Notes: generated from the sequence alone by a model not told the origin. Positions 11,378 to 24,155 are shown, counted from the first letter of the stretch. The stretch is DNA of 64,000 bases from Lentinula raphanica (GCA_027919835.1 JANVFP010000006.1:868001-932000), one strand, 5' to 3'. Translations and numbers: made by a program.

Positions 11378-11681
11378 GTGTTTTGATAACGTGACATGAA
11401 TCACTCATCCATGTCGACCCATCACCCTTACTAGCCTACACTAACTTCATGCTGACCACACGATCCCAGAAAAAATATCTAGGCTATTAAGTATAGGTGA
11501 GCTTTGCCAGCTGTCTCGTCTTTCACGAGAAAAAGAATTGAAAATCAATTGAGATTCTCAATTTTCTCTAGATCACATCGTGGGAACGGAACGGGCGCTA
11601 AGAATTTCTAGCAGGGTGTTTGGGGCCTTGCGCTTTACACTGACCATAAGAGTCCATTAGCCGGCCAAGAGGTCAAACATA

Positions 11682-12442
11682 ATGGCCACTGTCGAAGGCA
11701 AGGACGATGGCATTTACTCTGATTATCTACTAACGGAACCTACTCCCTACTAGCTCTTTCTCAAGCTCGACATATCTTGCTTAAACGTATCCCCACAATG
11801 ACCACTCCCGCGGATATACGCCGAATGCTGACTCGTTATAACGTTCGAGGTGTTGCTGATGGTATGTTGACTGTTGAGCTATATGTAGCTTGGCTAAGAT
11901 GTTTCCAGTGGCATTGATATACGAAAAATTTGTACCAACAAGGCAAGCCCTTATCACTTTAGCTCGACCCAACTTTCTGCGAGATAATCTTCGAGAACTC
12001 ACGAACGCGACTCTGAGTGGGCAAGTCTTCACTAGTGAGGAGGTTGACTATTCAGAGACTGGGCCGCCACCTCCCGAGCTTGGAAGAGGACCCCACGCTG
12101 GTGTTGATAATCTGGGAAAGAATGTGGTACTTTCTTACTTTCCGAGCGGGACGTCTCCTCGTAGCATCCAGACTATCAGCGAGAAGTATTCCTTAGCTGG
12201 TTCCTTTGACGTTTCAGTCCGGTCTGTCAAGTCAGTTACCTTCATTGCTTTCTGTTTCGAGGCTTAGTGCTGATTGATTCGGGCCAAATAGAAGTGGCGA
12301 TGGTCCAAAAGACCCAGTCGTTATGTTAGTCAAGCTCCAGTCAGAGTCAGAAGCGCATCGGATGGTGAGGGACCTGCATATGACGAATCCATTGCCTTGG
12401 TTTAGATGGTCGAGCGATATCCAGGCGCGTATAATATATTGA
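11682..12442 (+). CDS. RRM-like protein of 198 residues
   Basis: Four exons (11682-11697, 11754-11861, 11909-12230, 12292-12442) total exactly 199 codons with a TGA stop. The first intron is GC-AG (donor GAAG|GCAAGG, acceptor TACTAG, branch CTAAC). With it the protein starts [19 protein letters not shown], restoring the first beta strand of an RRM-like fold. A helix ([13 protein letters not shown]) and an RNP1-like strand ([10 protein letters not shown]) follow. A second RRM-like repeat is suggested by [26 protein letters not shown] and [12 protein letters not shown]. No family name is recognised. A short, possibly mitochondrial or RNA-binding role is inferred only from the fold. Convergent with CBP20, whose stop is 30 bp away. 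Confidence 0.68.
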
Positions 12443-12472
12443 GTTATACACAAATACAACAGTAGAGATATC

Positions 12473-13324
12473 CTACATTCTGTCGATCTCGACCTCTTCA
12501 ATTTTCGTTCGACGACCCTATGTGCACGCAACGCATCAGCATTATTCATTGAAGAGGTATAGGTTCGGCATACCATCCTATCACTATCCCCTTCGTCCTC
12601 AGGTGATCTTCCACGCTTGAGTCTGCCTTGAGTTGTTTCAATTTCTTTCCAATCTTCTCCACCACTGGCGACAGCTCCTGGTCCATCTTGAGCGTCTGCA
12701 TAACGTTCTTCGACCGCTCTTCTTCGCTCAACCTCCAATCTCTGTGCCTGGGCACCCCATCCTCCTCTCCCCGGGTCGTAATCCTGTCTATGCTCATCCC
12801 GGACTTGTCCGCCACTCTTTCCACGACCAAACTGTCTTCCTTCTCTATATCCCAAATCTAAATCGCAACGGATTATTCTTTCGTCGAGTTTTGTGCCGCT
12901 AACGTATCGCATGCTTGCAAGGGCTTCAGCGTGAGTGTAATATTCAACGAAACAGAAACCACAAGGTGTTCTACATTTGCAGCGGGAGTTGAGTACGATT
13001 GCCATGTGAGAACTCAGAATGAAGTATTTGCACCTTGTGTTACGGTCGAGACCCATGATAATTCTTTTGATCCCTCCACCGTCTGCAGCATTGGCGCATT
13101 TAGAGAAGAGCTCGTAGATTTGTTCCTCTGTGGTGAAAAAACTCAGGTTGCCAATCTACACCAGTGATTATTCAAAGTCATTTCGCGACAACTGAGGTAG
13201 AACTCCGACGTACATAGAGCGTAGTGGAGTTTGCGAGCATTTCATTCTGTCTTTTACGGTCAATCCGTGTTTGAGAGTCCTTATAGTTGGAGGGTTGATC
13301 CAGAGGTTGGACTACATGAGCCAT
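12473..13324 (-). CDS. CBC2: Nuclear cap-binding protein subunit 2 (CBP20)
   Basis: This is the small cap-binding subunit, which stacks the m7G cap of nascent RNA together with CBP80. Exons join to give [20 protein letters not shown], then the [23 protein letters not shown] (RNP2), [20 protein letters not shown] and VEYY (RNP1). Cap-contacting residues follow in [20 protein letters not shown] and [13 protein letters not shown], all expected for CBP20. The C-terminal 80 residues are charged and ID-poor. The final exon, after a GTATGC...CACATAG intron, ends EEVEIDRM with TAG at 12473-12475. Length about 230 residues, longer than the human protein because of the charged tail. It shares a 113-bp divergent promoter with TRAPPC10. 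Confidence 0.94.
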
Positions 13325-13437
13325 TCTTTTCAGATATAGTTTTTTATAAATGCCAGATACTGAACGAAGTCGAAGTTCAAAAGACAGAGCACAATAGTTT
13401 CGCACGGTTACTTTGTTCTGATGCTCTTGGACCTATA

Positions 13438-16400
13438 ATGGCTGGCCCTAAGAAATCTGTCATCGTTTCTTATTCTTCTACCCAGTCCTTTTTATCGTCC
13501 TCGAGCTGGACTCAGATCCTTCAGACACTCAACTCCCAACTACCGTTACGCAACATTCACTGGAAATCTGCGTCTCGTCCTTCCATCAGGACCATTCACG
13601 AACTCGATGTTTCCTTGGTCAATCTAGACACCATCCGGGATGAACTCGCCTCACAAATTCCGACTACACTGCTGGAGAGGCCTCTGCTAAACATATATGT
13701 CATCACCTGTGAGGTACGTGTCGCCTTCATTCTTTCGATACCTCCCATGAGACCCGTACAGAACAACGATCTCGAAGCATATCGCGCTACGGTAAAGAAA
13801 CAGATTAAAGAATGGCATGCAACTGTATCGACGCGCAAGAATCAAGAATGGCTTATACTACACGTCGTTCGTGCAGATACCCGGGTACAATCTGGGGCGT
13901 TTTTCACACTTAAAGGCTCAGTTCTGGACAAAGTTCGAGCAGACTTCAATACAGACAAACGAGAGCGGTCAGAATTCTGTGTTCAAGTTCTACTATCAGA
14001 GATTGACGCTGTTATCAGCTGCGTTCAGCTGGTCTGGTCCACTGGAACGAATAATCCGGCAGCATGGGCTGAATTCCTGAACAAACTCCGGGATGGAATG
14101 CTATCTGCTTTTGAGAGTGCTGTAATCCAAAGGGAGGAGGATATCAGACGCTCAGAAGGTCAAAGACAAATGCCAGGATGGAATTTCTGCACCTTCTTCA
14201 TTCTCAAAGTGCGTAAACAACAACATATATCTCCACGCAACTCATATACTACTTTCGCAACTCAAGGAAAGCCTTGCAACGTCCTTCGAAGGCATAACAT
14301 TATACGATGACGCCCTGGTGGTATATGAAGAACTTGAGATCTCGTTCTATCAAGTCCTCAAGGAGAAGAATCTATCCTGGTTCGGCACCCTGATTTCCCC
14401 TTCTCCAAAGGACGACTCTGCGCCATTGCTTTCCATAGACAAGAAACCCTATCGGGAACTCATTCTGGCAAATAATATAACAGTCTTCGATTTTCGCATA
14501 TACGTTCTTTCTCGACAATGCGAGCTTCTCGCGAAAGCTAGTCGCCTTACCGAAGTCTGCAGGAAGGTAGGGGTATTTCTGAGCGCTTTTGGACGGAGAT
14601 TGCGCGAGATTGAGGTTCGCTCCTGTTTCTCATTTTCAGTCATGTATTGACTAGCCTACAGTCAGAGATCCCACCTCTATTCGTGGAATCGTGGATATAC
14701 TCTTCTGCTCTCAGTGCCGTCGATCAGTGTGACAGCTGGGGTTCCAAGGTCGACTTAGATGCTAAACGACCTGCTTTCAACGCCGGAAAAGCCGAATTGG
14801 TTGAACTTGCACGCAACCAAGTGAGTACCTTTTCATCATGATGCAATCTGCCTCTCAACATTTCCAAAGCTCGATGTACTTGGGATTGAGAAGCAATACC
14901 TTCCCTGTAAACCACCGTTCTCAAGCTCCTTGTTGGTGCCCAGACCTGAAAATGCTCAACCCAAGTCAACAGAGAGTATCAGCAATCCACAACTGTCAGC
15001 GGCATTGAGAGAACAGGATACCTTCTACGACCTGTATATCATGACGACGAATCGAGCTATTGATCTGTACGCAAAATCAGGCCGGCGCAAGTTCGCTCTG
15101 AAACTGCATGGTAGTCTTGCTGCCCTTGACCTGTAAGTCATCTTTGGACAACGTCTTCCAAAGATCCTGACGTCTGTCACTCTAGACATAGAGGGCGTTT
15201 AGATAACGCCCTTTCGACCTATAATTCTCTTCCTGCTCATTACGCTCCTCATTCATGGACGTCCTTAGAGTCGGTGATGCTTACAAGAGCATTAGAAACA
15301 CACGAAACGGCAAAAAAGCCTAAGAATCGCGACTGGATACATGTACTCCTGGCTTTCTTCAAAACATATGCGGGGAGTGGCGGGACAGAGCTGCTGATGC
15401 CCGAAGAAAGCAAATCGGCCTACGTCTCTCAGTGTATGAGTGCATTAGAAGTAGCGGTGACGAATCTGGAATCAGGCTCGTGCATAACATAAATCTTCTA
15501 GAATGGATATTTTACTCAGCTGTTGACACAGACTTAAGCTATCCAGACCATCCAGCTTTAAGATTGCAGGTTTCCCCTGCTGCCACTTTGGATGAAAGTA
15601 GAGATGGGTCGTATCTTACAGTGACTGTTATCAACTCTCTGCCTTGTGTAGGTATTCCTTTGAACTTTCTAACCTCGAATTTAACTGTATTGTCAGGCTA
15701 TACATGTCAGCGAAATCTCTGTCCATCTTTCTGGACGAGAATCCGAGCGTTTCAAGTTCACTACGACTAGTGAATCGCTCGATTCGGGGAAGACAACAGT
15801 GAAACTGTTCTCTCCGGTACGTCATATTCCCCAGTGCCTCTCACAAACGTTAATCGAACGTGCGTATTTCAGACACCTTGTCACGGTACGTTCCTGTTGG
15901 AAAGCAGCGAAATTCGAATGCAACGGTTACTTCTACAATGGTCCCATCGGAGAACCAGTCATATCAAAGGTTCTCGACATACAGCCAAAGGAAACAATAC
16001 CTTAGTGCGGATTCCACATGACCTGCTAGCATTTGATGTCAGCCTTCGACAACCTCCTCTTGGTGGGTATGAGGTGTTGTTGAATTCAAATTTACTACTA
16101 AACAGGGTGTTTAGTTGCACTCGGCGCCACACCAAGTTTGCTGGTTGTGATTTCCACAGGCAGAAACAAGATTGCAAGCACTTCTTTCAGCTTATCAGCG
16201 CCTTCGGTCGTCTTTGATTATCAGGGTATTACTATATCCTCGAGTATCGCCGCATCTTCTTCAGTGCTCAATTCTAGACACTCATAAGATGTTTCTGCAG
16301 AAGGAATCAAGCCACCGAACAGCACACCAGACCGTATAACACTCCAAGATTTACCGGAAGATGAAGACATCGAGCTTCTTATTCCCCATTCTGACGTCTC

Positions 16401-18013
16401 TAGCTTCCATTCTATCGTGAGCCTATTGTATCTTTGGCGTTCCTCGTACTGAAACTCGCATCCAGAAAGTGACCATTGAGGTGGATTACACCACTGCTTC
16501 AGAGCTGTCGATTTCACGTTCCTTGCGTCTGACCCGAGTCATCAACACAACACTTCCTGTATCAGTGAATGTTGAGGACTTTTTCAGAGGAAATAGGTAT
16601 GAGCTCTATTATTCAGTTCCCTGCCCACTGATCATCCATTTCCACGATAGATTGTTCTCAAAGTTCATTGTCTCTACCTTGAGTCACCAACATGTTCGGA
16701 TATTGAATGCTCGTCTGGAACCTCCAGATACTGAGAGAAGTGGGCTGAAAATACTAGCATGCTCCTCTTCAAAGCGTGGGATAGTCGTGAGGTTGAGTTT
16801 ATTGAGTCGTCTAGCAGGTGGTTGACCTTCTTCCTAGACCGTCACCCCGGCCCAACCTGCGCAATTTTTGTTCCAAATCAACTCTGATGGGCCTGGTGAG
16901 TCTGATCATGGTTGCGCCAAAAGATTATTCACCTGTTCGAACTGTAGTTCGGGAAGCCTTGAGCTTGGATATCACTTATCGAATGCTCCGGGAAGGTATG
17001 CTTATACATCCTCCATTCCGTCTCAGAGCTGACAATCTGCCAAGTAGAAGTAGAGTTCGTGATCGAAGAGGCAGTTGAACGCGCCATAGTGGAAAACCCT
17101 GACTGGAAGCTTCACCGAATTCCCGTAGTGCGCAAATTAATTCAAATGCTAGAAGCAGACGCGAGTTGGGTGGAAATCTATGGAATTTCTGGCGAACTGC
17201 ATATTCCTGGCTCACCTGCTTCGGACGATATCCTGCGAGAACCCGCTGAGGTAGTGAAAAAGGTCTGTCAAAGAATACATCATCGACAAGCCCTGCAGCT
17301 CACTGTTCGGCTGAACTGAAGATGCTTCAAACCCACAAACATCCTACAACTCCCACTGGCCCGTGGCACGATATCAGAATTCCTGTAGATGTACCGGTGA
17401 TGAATGTAAGCTTTTTGCCCACCAATCATTCTCATCGATGTCGGCTTACAATTTCAGATTGTGGCCGCAGCGGAAATAAAGCTGTCAATGCAGAAAGACA
17501 CTGCGTTATATGCTGGACAACCTATTCCTGCCACACTCACTGTGCATTCAACCTTCCATTGGGGCACTAGTGCAAATGACAAGGAGCGACAGTATATGAT
17601 GCAATATGATGTGGAAGAAATGGTGAAAGAGTGGTTAGTGAGCGGCAAGAAACGCGGCACATTTGTCGCCACGGTAAGTAGCGCTGCTTCTCATATCTTT
17701 CGTGAAAATAACAACACCTTTGATCCAGGATGATGGTACGTTTATTGTACCGCTCACGCTGGTCGCCCTCCATCATGGAGAGTTCACATTACCAAAGGTC
17801 AGTTCGTTGTACGATGTTTCGATACAGTCCTGAAACTAAAGAATCTGATCTACATAGGTCGTGATTACTGCGTTACCTCTGGCTGATGTGGTCACAATGG
17901 GTTCGTTGGCTATACCGAACACGGAGACGTATCAGGTGCATGGTGCAGAAAAGGTTTTGATTTCGCCTCGGGGCGGTCGTAGTACATTTGTGTTAGGTAT
18001 GGGCTCAACGTGA
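13438..18013 (+). CDS. TRS130: TRAPP II complex subunit TRAPPC10 (Trs130)
   Basis: A large multi-exon gene (roughly 1,250 residues) starting MAGPKKSVIVSYSSTQSF. The N-terminal block (LNSQLPLRNIHWKSASRPSI, then DVSLVNLDTIRDELASQIPT) and the following helical repeats (EWLILHVVRADTR, LREIEVR, KFALKLHGSLAALDL) match TRAPPC10/Trs130. The C-terminal third consists of beta-sandwich domains and ends in the TRAPPC10 C-terminal domain (PITATLTVHSTFHW, GEFTLPKVVITALPL, PNTETYQVHGAEKVLISPRG), with TGA at 18011-18013. The TRAPP II complex is the Rab11/Ypt31 exchange factor at the trans-Golgi. Stops in the contiguous frame are explained by about ten short introns. Convergent with SER1, whose stop begins 15 bp further. 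Confidence 0.88.
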
Positions 18014-18027
18014 CGATTGTTATCTAT

Positions 18028-19317
18028 CTATGAGCTCAGAGTAATGGATTCTGGAGTCGTCCACCCTTTGATATAAGCAACGAGATTATCGGTCTGCTCT
18101 TCTGTTATAGCGTTGTAAAGCGAGATTCTAATTCCACCAACAGAACTAGAGAGACGAATTAATATATGATATGGTGCAAGACGAAAGACATGATCTACAT
18201 ACCGGTGCCCTTTCAAACCTTTCATTCCCAATGCCTCTGCACCGATCAAAAACTTCGATTCGGCATCATCTCCGTTTTTGAGAACGTTGAACACAATGTT
18301 CATCCAACTCCCTGATCCTTCTTTGACCTTCAGGTGATAGAAACCCCTGTCTGCACCCTCTCGAAGAGCAGCATAGACTCTTTGTGCCTTTCTCTTGTTC
18401 ACAGACTCGAAATATTCAATACCTCCGAGCTTTTTGGATCTTTCCAGAACCAAGTGAGCAATGTATATGGATAAGGTTGAGGGAGTGTTATACAAACTCC
18501 CAGCATCGGCGATAGTTTTGTAGGACATGGTGATGGGTACTGGAGTGGCACCTAGTTGTGCAGCAGCATCCACGTCGACGATACAGTCCTGGCGAACGAT
18601 GAGGATAGTCAAACCCGCAGGTCCGACATTCTTTTGAGCACCAGCAAAGATCACAGCGTGATCAGCGATACGAGGAATCTTCCTGGACATAAAGGAGGAA
18701 GAGTAATCCGCAACCAAGGGCCATAAGCCACCGGCCGGTAACAGATGGAATGGGAATGATGCAGGCGATGTTTCATCATTCGAGAACTGTACGCCATCCA
18801 CAGTTTCGTTCTCGCAATAGTAGATGAGCGCGGGATCGACGGAAAAGTCAAAGTCTGCATGAGCGGGAATCCCATCAAAAGATTTTGAGTCTGTAGATTT
18901 CGTACGAGCGTCAACAACGGTATGGACTGATGCACCGCCTAGTCGTTTGGCTTCTGCTGCAGCTTTTTTGCTCCAGGATCCCGTTAACACGTAGTCCATC
19001 ACCCGCTGTTCATCAGAGAGATTTGGATGGAGAAGGCGATGGCGAGCAAGCATATTCAGCACTACGGCAGAGAATTGTCCAGTTCCTCCACCTTGAGTGA
19101 AAATAATTTTGTGTGTAAGAGGGACATCCAATTGAGTCCGGATATTATTCTCGAGATCAGCGAGGAGGGAGGTAAACTCTTTCGAGCGATGTGAGATTTC
19201 TGCTATGCCGATTCCAGTTCCCTGAAAATTGAGCAGTCCCTTGCACGCTTCTTCTAGTACCGACTCTGGCAATGCAGAGGGTCCTGCACCGAAATTGACT
19301 GCACGTTGGTTTACCAT
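18028..19317 (-). CDS. SER1: Phosphoserine aminotransferase
   Basis: A PLP-dependent class V aminotransferase converting 3-phosphohydroxypyruvate and glutamate into phosphoserine, the second step of serine synthesis. The start is MVNQRAVNFGAGPSALPESV. FTQGGGTGQFSAV is the phosphate-binding loop, and the Schiff-base lysine is in FAGAQKNVGPAG. The C terminus has GLKGHRSVGGIRISLYNA, which forms only after removing a 57-nt intron (18146-18202). Otherwise the gene is a single long exon, unusual in this window. An in-frame ATG further upstream (19359) would add MIFFPHST..., a hydrophobic stretch not seen in the family, so 19317 is preferred. Length about 410 residues, as expected. Confidence 0.95.
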   Translation of the reverse strand: MVNQRAVNFGAGPSALPESVLEEACKGLLNFQGTGIGIAEISHRSKEFTSLLADLENNIRTQLDVPLTHKIIFTQGGGTGQFSAVVLNMLARHRLLHPNLSDEQRVMDYVLTGSWSKKAAAEAKRLGGASVHTVVDARTKSTDSKSFDGIPAHADFDFSVDPALIYYCENETVDGVQFSNDETSPASFPFHLLPAGGLWPLVADYSSSFMSRKIPRIADHAVIFAGAQKNVGPAGLTILIVRQDCIVDVDAAAQLGATPVPITMSYKTIADAGSLYNTPSTLSIYIAHLVLERSKKLGGIEYFESVNKRKAQRVYAALREGADRGFYHLKVKEGSGSWMNIVFNVLKNGDDAESKFLIGAEALGMKGLKGHRYVDHVFRLAPYHILIRLSSSVGGIRISLYNAITEEQTDNLVAYIKGWTTPESITLSS

Positions 19318-19910
19318 GATGAAAGTGTCCAGCCAAGTGGAGTGAGGGAAAAATATCACTCATGAGTCATTTGCAACGTCTTATATCATAATCTTGTGCG
19401 ACGAAGTCTATATGATCGTAAATATGAGGAGATGAGTTGTACGTAGTAACCAGAGCACTGATTATAGACGAGTAAGAGAACAGCAGGAACATAGCAAGTA
19501 TCAGAACAATTAAAGATTAACTACAGCCGCCCAACTTGAATCGAGGGGAAAGGACGGTGAAATACATATATATCTTCAAAGGATTCCAGATGAACATGGT
19601 TATTCGTTGTAGAAAATGAAAAAGGCAGTATCGGCACATGAGAGGAGATATCAGGTATTAATGCATGCAGTCCGAAATCGAATAAATCATCGAATAAATC
19701 ATGGCGAGAAATAGAGCCGCACGGCGCGAACCGTGGCGGGTTGATACAGTACAGAGGGCCGAATGAGACCTATACGCGGTTGGATATTGCTGTATATGTA
19801 TGATGTGTCGATGCATGAGGACCCGATTATAGCAGAAGGTCATGATAAGGTGATTCGTGATAGATATGGAAGCCAGATGAAACAGAGCAATACGAAGCGG
19901 TGCAAAGCGG
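19318..19910. promoter_or_regulatory. Upstream region of phosphoserine aminotransferase
   Basis: About 590 bp with no convincing coding frame lies between the SER1 start and the stop of the next minus-strand gene. It must contain the SER1 promoter and the 3' UTR of the upstream gene. A short direct repeat, atcgaataaatc, occurs twice near 19678-19700. No clear TATA box or operator was identified. Confidence 0.4.
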
Positions 19911-20633
19911 TCAATAAGCTGGAGAAGATGGATTAGAGCCGCGATATTTGCGGATATCGCAGGTGAATAGAGGCATCAGGTCGTGGAATGCGATGCGGGA
20001 GCGAGGAGTTCGGGGTCGTGGTGTAGATGGAGCTGGGGAGTATCGACTTCTCATCATGGACGTATGATGCGTCGAGTGGGCGGATGATCCTATAACAGCG
20101 CGAATGGGACTAGTGCGATGGTGGGACGTTTTTCGTCGTCTGACTGGACCAGGTCTAGAGCTCAATGATTCGGCTGATACTGGTAGTTGCGAAAGATCGG
20201 CAATATCGACAAGACCATATTGTTCAGACGTCGAGTCCATGGCAGATATCCATGGCAGGTCATCAAAGGGATGAGATGACGAGGACGACGAGGTGGGCTG
20301 TACTGGACAATCTACGCGGGCGCAATGGCGTCTACGTTGCTGAGCTCCATGAGATGAACCCTCAGATACGATCTCATGTGTTTGCTGAAGTTAGGCCATG
20401 ATTAGCTGGCACGTCAAATGATAGAAAAAATGCGGTTGCTTACGGAGCCTGATGCGAGCTGAAAAGGGGACTTCAATCGCAGTGGTACATCGTGGTGTGC
20501 AGACTGAAAAGATAGAGAGACGCGTCAAATCATAAGCAGATAAGGAGGAATGACGAAGACGAACATTAGAGGCCTGTGGCCAATAGATAGGATGTATAAA
20601 AGAGCTTGGATTGGATTGAACAATGGCGTGCAT
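19911..20633 (-). CDS. Unknown 200-residue Ser/Arg-rich protein
   Basis: I do not recognise this gene. Three exons (20633-20565, 20503-20444, 20384-19911) join in phase and total 201 codons. Both introns (20504-20564 and 20385-20443) have good acceptors, and the second has a perfect CTAAC branch. The protein starts MHAIVQSNPSSFIHPIYWPQ. It has a Gln/Arg/His-rich middle (QQRRRHCARVDC), a Ser run followed by HPFDDLPW, and a C-terminal Ser/Thr/Pro/Arg region (PRPRTPRSRIAFHDLMPLF) ending RGSNPSSPAY. No membrane segment or enzyme motif is visible. It is probably disordered and lineage-specific. A TATA-like TATAAAAG lies on the plus strand near the start and is probably incidental. Confidence 0.5.
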
Positions 20634-21508
20634 GTCGGTAAATTGTTTGGCTGAGATTGGTGAGTCCAAGCGCAAAGAGGGAGAAACAAATAATGATACA
20701 ATGAGAGGTGAGGTTTATAAAGTTATGATAAAAGGAGTCAACGCGTTAGATTCATGGGACGAATAAAGGACAATGAGGACAATGGCAAAAAGTGGGAGAA
20801 AGCCTGATTTGTTATTGTTTACATAAGCCCAGTCAGCTTTGTCCCCCTTTCCCACGGATATGGTTTCCATTGCCAATTAAGGGATGCTCTCATGTCGACT
20901 TTCTGGAAGAAGCCGCAGCTTTGTCCTTCCCCACGGCACGAAATAACATGAGGCTATCGCCCCCCTTTTGGCAGCAAAGAACGCTTAGGCTAGATACAAC
21001 CCCACTAGATATCTACCTGTCTGTGTTGCGTTCGGAATATTTCTCAAGGGTCGATATCTCGTGCCGTAACAGCCACGGGCCTCTACGCGCGACTCACGGT
21101 TGTGACGGTCAACCCACTGTTGTTCTTTCAAGTTGAACAATAAGAATGACAAGGACATACATCCGCGCGCACACATACACGCCGAGAACACATGTAATTG
21201 TACATGCATAACATTATTTTAACATATGTTACTGTACAACACTCATTTCGACTCATGTTCACATCATGGAACCAACATTCATCGCGCGCGCAGAGCGCAT
21301 CCAACTTGTTACTCTTTGACTCATGATCTGCTCAGGAAAATAGATATAGAATAGATCTATTACCTATACTTACTATGAAACCTATGATACAATGCATTTT
21401 GTGGATTATGAAGTTCGTGATATGTTGACATACGGATCGTGCAAAATTGATGAGACTCAGATAAAGCAAGCAAATATCACCCAAAGACAAGAAGACCTTC
21501 ATCGACGT
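20634..21508. other. Intergenic region without recognised gene
   Basis: About 870 bp between the small unknown gene and the 3' end of HSP90. Frames here are short and of random composition. A CA/CG-rich patch (about 21160-21190) and an imperfect inverted repeat around CATGTA/TACATG (about 21190-21207) are the only local features. It probably contains the promoter of the unknown gene and the HSP90 3' UTR. Confidence 0.4.
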
Positions 21509-24009
21509 TCAATCGATCTCCTCCATTGCAGAGCTAGAGGGTGCCTCCGAGGGTGCCGGTGCGTCAGCAGCCGGAGCCTCGATGGCTGCCTCTTCCTCTT
21601 CGTCAACATCGAGACCAAGCCTGTAAAACCCAGTTCGTGAGCACGACAAGCACAGTGATGACGAACGTTGTGACACTTACGAAATCATACGGTGGATACG
21701 CTTGGCAAACGATGTTGGCTCGTCAAGAGCGAAGCCAGATGTGAGCAGTGCGGTTTCGAAGAGCAGGTAAGTAAGGTCACGGACAGACTTGTCAGCTTTA
21801 TCCTCCGAGATCTTGCGCTTGAGTTCTTTGATGATAGGATTCGAAGGGTTGAGCTCGAGTGTCTTCTTTGATGCCATGTAAGATGACATTGAAGAGTCAC
21901 GAAGAGCCTGAGCTTTCATGATGCGCTCCTATATAAAATGTTAGCAACTCCTATATTACAATGATGAATGTACGAAAGACTGACCATGTTCGATGACCAT
22001 CCGAATTGACCAGTGACAAGAACGCAAGGAGAATCGGTGATCCTGTTCGAGATGACAACCTTCTCGACCTTATCACCGAGAGCGTCCTTGACGACAGTGC
22101 ATAATTCGCTGAAAGCAGCGACTTCAGCCTCACGAGCCTTCTTCTCTTCCTCGGTCTCCTCTAATTCAAGACCCTCCTTTGAGACACAGACGAGCTTCTT
22201 GCCATCGAACTCCTTCAATTGAGTGATGGCGTACTCGTCGATGGGGTCAACGAGGAGAAGGACTTCGAAGCCCTTCTTCTTGAGTACTTCAAGGAAGGGA
22301 GAGTCGCGGGTTGCAGCAAGGGATTCGCCGGTCAGGTAGTAGATCGATTTCTGGACTTCAGGCATACGAGTGATATAGTCTACAGGACAGGAGTTAGTAA
22401 ACACAACGCGAAGATGGCAAGGAAAATCTTACCTTTGAGCGAAGTTTGTTCATCAATGGATTTAGTGGAGTAGAAACGCAAGAACTCCGCAAGCTTGCTT
22501 CGGTTCTGGGCATCCTCGTGGATACCAAGTTTCAAGTTCTTGCCGAAAGCTTCGTAGAACTTGCTGAAGTTGTCCTTGTCCTCTGCGATCTCAGAGAACA
22601 TGTCCATACACTTCTTCACGATGTTCTTGCGAATGACTTTGAGAATCTTGTTCTGCTGCAAAGTCTCACGGGAAATGTTGAGCGGAAGGTCCTCGGAGTC
22701 GACGATACCCTTGACGAAGTTGAGGTACTCAGGGATGAGGTCCTCACAGTCGTCCATGATGAAGACACGACGGACGTAGAGTTTGATGTTGTTGCGTTTT
22801 TTCTTTGACTCAAAGAGATCAAAGGGTGCACTATTGAACAGTTCAGCAACGCCTAAGAAAGTTCAGATAAGTTTTAATGCATACCGTTTTGGAACGAAGA
22901 GGATAGCCTTGAACTCGAGTTGACCCTCGACTGAGAAATGCTTGACAGCAAGGTGGTCCTCCCAGTCATTTGTCAAGCTCTTGTAGAACGCAGAGTATTC
23001 ATCGGGTTTGATGTCGTTAGGATTGCGCGTCCAGATGGGCTTAGTCTTGTTAAGCTCTTCTTCGGAGGTCTCAACCTCCTTGACCTTTTTCGTCTTCTTC
23101 TCCTTGGGTTTGTCGCCTTCATCCTCAACCTCCTCAATCTTGGGCTTGTCCTCGCTTTCTTCCTCTTCTGCCTCGTCGTCACTGACCTCCTACGCACAGA
23201 GTTAATCAACTTCGCGGACGCAGACAAGACACCAAAGATACGTACCTTCTCAACTTCTTTAGTGACCGCAAGCTGAATGGGGTATGAAATGAATTCGGAA
23301 TGCTTCTTCACAATGTCCTTGATCCTCTTTTCCTCGAGATATTCTAGCTGGTCCTCCTTTAGATACAGACGAATCTCAGAGCCACGTCCGAGAGGAGGAT
23401 TGACCGTGTCCTGGGTAATGGTGAAAGTACCGCCAGCTGCGGATTCCCAGATGTATTGCTCGTCGTCATTGTGTTTCGAGATCACCTGGACACGTTCTGC
23501 AACAAGGTATGCAGAGTAGAAACCGACACCGAATTGACCGATCATGGAGATATCGGCACCGGAGCTGAGGGCTTCCATGAATCCCTGAATAGACATTCAG
23601 TGATATTGTAGATGGATGAGAATAAGAACGAGAGATGTACGAACCTTTGTCCCAGATTTCGCGATAGTACCAAGGTTGTTGACCATGTCGGCCTTGGTCA
23701 TACCAATACCTGTATCACGAATCGAAAGCGTTCTCGCTTCCTTGTTGGGAATGATACGGATGACGAGATCCTTGCCGGTGTCTAGTACTGACGGATCGGT
23801 CAAGGACGCGTATCGGATTTTGTCGAGGGCATCGGAGGCGTTAGAGATTATTTCACGAAGGAAGATCTCTTTGTTGGAGTAGAAAGTGTCTACATACAAA
23901 ATATGTGAGCAAGATACCTTTCCATGCCTGTGATGAAGAGAAACTTACTGATGATAAGGTCCAAGAGCTGAGAGATTTCAGCCTGGAATCCGAAGCTTTC
24001 TGTCGCCAT
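21509..24009 (-). CDS. HSP90: Heat shock protein Hsp90
   Basis: Cytosolic ATP-dependent chaperone of about 700 residues. In order: the N-terminal ATPase domain starting [20 protein letters not shown], with [37 protein letters not shown] and [14 protein letters not shown]; the acidic charged linker ([20 protein letters not shown]); the middle domain ([39 protein letters not shown]); the dimerisation domain; and the TPR-binding tail ending MEEID with TGA at 21509-21511. About eight exons with short introns, two of them very near the 5' end. The tail reads MEEID rather than the more usual MEEVD. Two perfect heat-shock elements lie 147-228 bp upstream. The upstream neighbour, TSC1, is on the same strand. 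Confidence 0.97.
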
Positions 24010-24155
24010 TGATACTAGAGCAAATTAGAAATAGTACAGACGAACAGGTATGAAGAATCTCTTACTGGTTTTTTGAGCAAATGAAAAGATAGGAAGATTG
24101 TGAGGGAGAGATTGATAGCAACGCGTCTTTCTGAGCTTGATTTTATATTCCCAAA

